This document shows, in pieces, positions 35,485 through 39,290 of a stretch of DNA of 39,290 nucleotides. A program made the translations under genes and the position numbers. This DNA is from Candidatus Woesearchaeota archaeon (lineage in GTDB: Archaea > Nanobdellota > Nanobdellia > Woesearchaeales > JAGVYU01), in assembly GCA_018303105.1 (NCBI GenBank), contig JAGVYU010000052.1, positions 1 through 39,290 on the forward strand, given 5' to 3'. The notes under the pieces were generated by a model. The model was not told where the DNA came from and ran no database searches. It saw only the letters and a program-made list of their open reading frames with translations. Numbering within the stretch: position 1 is the first letter of the stretch; every line of letters begins with the position of its first letter.

Positions 35485-36195
35485 ATGCACGCAATTCTCG
35501 CAGTCGATCAGGACATTCGCATTCTGGAAGACGTGAAGAGGGTCTTAACTCCGCTGCCAGCGAGCGTTACCGTAGCAATGAAGGGCGAGGATGCAATTGC
35601 GTTTCTCAAGACCGGAAAATTCGACATGCTCATCTCGGCGATTGACACGGGCGATATCGACGGGCTGCAGCTGATTCAGGAGGCGAAGAAGCGATTCATG
35701 GCGACGATGGTCGTGAGCGCGAGGAATGATGAGGACACGATCGGCATGATCACCGCGTATTACAAGCCCGACCGCTACTTGACAAAGCCCTTGAATGAGG
35801 ATGTGCTCCTGCACACGGTTCAGGATCTGCTGAAAACCGGAGCCTTGCCCGCTGCATTGCGCGAATCAGTCTTGAATGAGCTCTCGGCTCACTTTCCTGG
35901 AGGCATCGCTGTGTTGAACTCCGAGTGCGATATTCTCTGGGTGAACGAATATTTGGAAAGCAAGGGATTCTCTTTGAGGAATGTGTATGGGCAAAAATCG
36001 CATTTTGCCTTTGAGCACAGACATTCCCCTCAGGAGCCAACGATAAAAGCGCTGCAGACAGGAAAAACACACTCCGGCACACATAAAGGAGAGGATCAGC
36101 ATTCATACTCATTAACCTCTATTCCCCTTGTCGTGGATGGAAAAGTGAAGTATCTTCTTGAAGTTACGCTCGATCTCTCAGCGATGAGTCAGTAG
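35485..36195 (+). CDS. Receiver (REC)-PAS-like protein lacking the canonical phospho-acceptor Asp
   Basis: ILAVDQDIRILEDVK...FDMLISAIDTGDIDGLQLI...MVVSARND...RYLTKPL, followed by a PAS-like region GGIAVLNSECDILWVNEYLES. Confidence 0.75.
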   Translation: MHAILAVDQDIRILEDVKRVLTPLPASVTVAMKGEDAIAFLKTGKFDMLISAIDTGDIDGLQLIQEAKKRFMATMVVSARNDEDTIGMITAYYKPDRYLTKPLNEDVLLHTVQDLLKTGALPAALRESVLNELSAHFPGGIAVLNSECDILWVNEYLESKGFSLRNVYGQKSHFAFEHRHSPQEPTIKALQTGKTHSGTHKGEDQHSYSLTSIPLVVDGKVKYLLEVTLDLSAMSQ

Positions 36196-36196
36196 A

Positions 36197-36355
36197 CTTA
36201 TTTTATAAGAATATTATACATATTATATAAGATTAAATAATGATAAATTAGTATATAATAAGATATAAGGCTTATTTAATAAGACTAATTCTAAGGATAG
36301 GTTAAATTTATATACTAATATACTTATTTGATAAGAATACTTACTTATTAAGTAA
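36197..36355. promoter_or_regulatory. Cluster of four CTTAT(T)-type palindromes upstream of the cassette 3 regulator
   Basis: CTTATTTTATAAG (36197-36209), CTTATTTAATAAG (36271-36283), CTTATTTGATAAG (36323-36335), TTACTTATTAAGTAA (36341-36355). Confidence 0.6.
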
Positions 36356-36360
36356 ATACA

Positions 36361-36855
36361 TTGAAACTAGGGAACGCGGCGAGGAAACACGAAACAGCAA
36401 CCCCTCAACTAGATACCGTGCTCGCTGCGTTTCTCAAGCACCTTCGGGAGCAGCATAACCTTTCTGACGAACAAATAAATACGCTATTTGAGCAAAAAAC
36501 TTCCATTCCAGTCTCTGCATTCTCATCGCTCCTCAGCACGCTTGAAACCGTTGTGAAGTATCTCAAGGAAAACAAGCGTTTGAGAAATGGCGAAATCGCC
36601 ACGCTCCTCAATAGAGATCCAAGAACAATCTGGGCAACTTATCACAACGCCCTTAAAAAATTTCCTTCTTCACTGATTGTCGCGCAAACGCCTTACCATA
36701 TTCCTGCCGACGTTTTTCGTGACCGTAGCAAGTCCACATTGGAAGCGGCCATCATGCATCTCATAGTACATTACAAGCTTAGCCTGCACGAAATAGCCGT
36801 GCTGCTTAAGCGTGATGACAGCACCATTTGGATCACCGCGCACAGGAAAAAATGA
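36361..36855 (+). CDS. Tandem-HTH regulator (cassette 3)
   Basis: Two modules: STLETVVKYLKENKRLRNGEIATLLNRDPRTIWATYHNALKK and STLEAAIMHLIVHYKLSLHEIAVLLKRDDSTIWITAHRKK. TTG start. Confidence 0.78.
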   Translation: MKLGNAARKHETATPQLDTVLAAFLKHLREQHNLSDEQINTLFEQKTSIPVSAFSSLLSTLETVVKYLKENKRLRNGEIATLLNRDPRTIWATYHNALKKFPSSLIVAQTPYHIPADVFRDRSKSTLEAAIMHLIVHYKLSLHEIAVLLKRDDSTIWITAHRKK

Positions 36856-39290
36856 AACGCAAAGCAACAGTAGGGTATAAGGCAGTGTTTTTCCTAGCTG
36901 TGCTCTTACTGCTCGGCATTTCGCTGACAGGGCTCTTCCTTGTGAGAACATACACAGGATATCTGGGCCTCAGCCTCAACGCTTCTGCAGGAACGATTAG
37001 CACCGTGCTCATCACGTACACCGCCGCAACAACGTATTGGTCAGGCGCCGGTGGTATGTTCAGTCTTGACTTAAATAGCGATCTCCCTGCCATCACGATT
37101 AACGCAACGAAATCGAATATTACGATGAGAAATATGACGTTCGACTGCTTTGGGGGAACGGGAAACGATATATACTTTTCAACCACCTGGCATGAGAACG
37201 TCTCGTATCCTGTCGGCGCTGCTACCCTTGCTGATGTCAATAGCTATATTGGGACACTTGATACGAGTTTGAGCGCTCCAAACAATACGTTAACACGCAA
37301 CATCACCGTTAACTTTGGAGGAACCTCTATCACAACGATTGGAGCATACACGAGGCAGAAAAACCAGCCGGAATCAACTGACTTTGACCTGTTCGTGCTG
37401 AAAGACAATCTAGGCCGTCTGCTGTGGGGAACGCACGTGAATGCCCTCGCTACGGGATTTAACGGGCAGTTGTTTAATTATCAGGTCATGCTTCCCATCC
37501 CCGCAAATACCACAACCGTTCAATACTACGCATACGGAGATCCTCTTTCAGATCCCTTTGGCAATTGTACTGTCGTGAAGAATGTCGTCGTGGATGGATA
37601 TGTTCTCGATAATCAAACGGGTCTTCCACTGGAGAATGTGAGCGTTAAGGTTGGAGGAGCATGGTCGAGTATCACGAATTCTGCCGGATTTTACAGTCTC
37701 ATCGCCCAGGAGGGCACACACTTCCTCATCGGAGAAGCTAGTGGTTATCTGGATTACATTGACAGTGTCACACTCACATTTGGAACACCATTGCACTATA
37801 ACTTCTCCATGATTCCAACACTCGGGCAGGAGCCACCATCAGGATATGGATTTGTAAGAGGAGTCGTGCGCGACAACGACACGCAGCTTCCCATCCAGAA
37901 TGTTTCCATTCAAGTAGGAGGTCTGACACAGGTAACTGATGCAAATGGCAATTATACGATCGTCGCGCCAAATGGAAACAACACGCTTGTCGCATTAAGA
38001 ACCGGGTATAATACGCATGTTGCCTCCGTAACCGTAACAACGCTGCAATACACAACCCACAACATAAATCTGACGAGGCTCCCGACGGAAGCGGGCCTCA
38101 ACGGAACGCTCACAGGATTTGTCAAGGATACTTCAGGAGTAGCAATTGGAAACGTGAGCGTATACGTAAATGATATTATCGGAAGCACAAACACGGTTGG
38201 AAATTACAGTTTGAGCCTCTCTACGGGCACATACTGGGCTGTATTCCTGAAGCAGGGATATTTCCTCAACGCAACACAGGTATTCATTAACGTTAGTCAG
38301 ACAACGTATCTCAATATAACGTTAGTTACTTTTGCAGCTCCCGGACTTGGCCCAGGTCTTGGTCCTGGTCTCGGCCAGGGTGTGGGTCCTGGTCTCGGCC
38401 CGGGATTAGGCCCTGGTCAGGGAGCGAATGCCGTTCAGGAAGAACCGAGAGCCCTGGAAATCTATACGTCCCTAGATGCAATCAAGAAAAAGGTTCGCCA
38501 AGGGTCATTCGCTGAGGAGAGTATGACTATTTACAACTTCAAGAATATTCCTACACATCTTACTTTTTCCGTGTCAGGAAGCGTTGCTCCATATGTCAAA
38601 CTCAGCATGGAAGACGCAATTATCCAGCCTAACGCAAGTGCAAAGCTCAACATCCGTCTCTTAGGCGATGGCGTTCCGGGCCTCTATACGGGTATTCTCA
38701 AACTCGATGGAGATTTCCAGGCGCTTGTTCCCATAGAGCTTACAATCATTAAAGAGGGTAAAATCCCGGTGGAGGCCTTAATCATTAAGATTGACACGCT
38801 ACAGCAGGAAGCATATCGCGGCCAGGAATTCCGCTACAAAGTTGACTTAATCAATTTGTTGTCCGGCACAGAATTTGATGTCCATCTTAATTTTACACTC
38901 TATGATGTAAATAGGACAACGATCATACCTCTCGGAGAACAGACCACCTCCGTGCCAACGTTCATCTCCATCATAAGAAAGGCAGCGCTCCCTTCGGACG
39001 TCCCGTTAGGAGATTATATCCTCGCAGTTGATGCGAAGTATGTTGGCTTCAGCGCAAATGCCAACACGCTGTTCTTCATCAAGGATCCATTTTACAAATA
39101 CAATGTGTTTGGCATTTTTCCTGTCTGGATGCTCTCGCTCATTATGGCGCTCTTCTCAACCGGATTTTTCACGTACCTGATCATTAAACGCCAGCAGGAG
39201 AAGAAGAAGCGGTTTCATGTGAAAGTGGATTACAAACTCATCCCCACCGAGGGTGAGAGGAGCATCTTCATCGGCTACATCGCCGAAACC
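36852..39290 (+). CDS. Large surface protein, 3' end beyond window: signal/TM, GFVGN-like domain, three CarboxypepD_reg-like domains, PGLG linker, TM
   Basis: Not in the ORF track because it runs off the end. MKRKATVGYKAVFFLAVLLLLGISLTG..., open for 813 codons; TM GIFPVWMLSLIMALFSTGFFTYLII. ATGA overlap with the HTH gene. Confidence 0.85.
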   Translation, partial: MKRKATVGYKAVFFLAVLLLLGISLTGLFLVRTYTGYLGLSLNASAGTISTVLITYTAATTYWSGAGGMFSLDLNSDLPAITINATKSNITMRNMTFDCFGGTGNDIYFSTTWHENVSYPVGAATLADVNSYIGTLDTSLSAPNNTLTRNITVNFGGTSITTIGAYTRQKNQPESTDFDLFVLKDNLGRLLWGTHVNALATGFNGQLFNYQVMLPIPANTTTVQYYAYGDPLSDPFGNCTVVKNVVVDGYVLDNQTGLPLENVSVKVGGAWSSITNSAGFYSLIAQEGTHFLIGEASGYLDYIDSVTLTFGTPLHYNFSMIPTLGQEPPSGYGFVRGVVRDNDTQLPIQNVSIQVGGLTQVTDANGNYTIVAPNGNNTLVALRTGYNTHVASVTVTTLQYTTHNINLTRLPTEAGLNGTLTGFVKDTSGVAIGNVSVYVNDIIGSTNTVGNYSLSLSTGTYWAVFLKQGYFLNATQVFINVSQTTYLNITLVTFAAPGLGPGLGPGLGQGVGPGLGPGLGPGQGANAVQEEPRALEIYTSLDAIKKKVRQGSFAEESMTIYNFKNIPTHLTFSVSGSVAPYVKLSMEDAIIQPNASAKLNIRLLGDGVPGLYTGILKLDGDFQALVPIELTIIKEGKIPVEALIIKIDTLQQEAYRGQEFRYKVDLINLLSGTEFDVHLNFTLYDVNRTTIIPLGEQTTSVPTFISIIRKAALPSDVPLGDYILAVDAKYVGFSANANTLFFIKDPFYKYNVFGIFPVWMLSLIMALFSTGFFTYLIIKRQQEKKKRFHVKVDYKLIPTEGERSIFIGYIAET
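38340..38423 (+). repeat. PGLG low-complexity linker repeat
   Basis: PGLGPGLGPGLGQGVGPGLGPGLGPGQG encoded by imperfect 12-bp repeats (CCTGGTCTCGGC-like). Confidence 0.85.

Overview
This 39.3-kb window looks archaeal. It has a deoxyhypusine synthase gene, TATA-box promoters placed for leaderless starts, a DUF835-winged-helix regulator, an Lrp/AsnC regulator, and many N-glycosylation-sequon-rich secreted proteins. A DPANN (Woesearchaeota-like) origin is an inference only. There are no rRNA genes, recognisable tRNAs, transposons or CRISPR arrays. The left third holds metabolic and envelope genes: an XTPase/ITPase-like gene, deoxyhypusine synthase, and a tightly overlapping operon of a glycogen-debranching-like enzyme, a SpoIIM-family protein, a 48-aa ORF, a PepSY-like lipoprotein and an HExxH membrane protease. 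The rest is dominated by cell-surface gene clusters. The main candidate for an undescribed system is a repeated cassette. Three paralogous regulators, each with two copies of an unusual HTH module (consensus IPxxvF...LExxVxYL...IAxLLnRdxrTIWxxY), are each followed by a secreted surface-protein gene through the same 4-nt ATGA stop/start overlap (17.2 kb, 31.1 kb, 36.85 kb). All three regulators have ACTTAC-type repeats or palindromes at their promoters. The downstream surface proteins share shuffled modules, including an A/B paralog pair present twice in opposite gene order. Other notable features are a cluster of five 37-42 aa micro-ORFs, a GC-rich three-way-junction RNA candidate upstream of deoxyhypusine synthase, tandem RHH genes with a repeated 20-bp operator-like element, a receiver domain lacking its phospho-acceptor Asp, and an exact 16-aa-period Cys repeat protein. 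All assignments come from reading the sequence; no database search was run.
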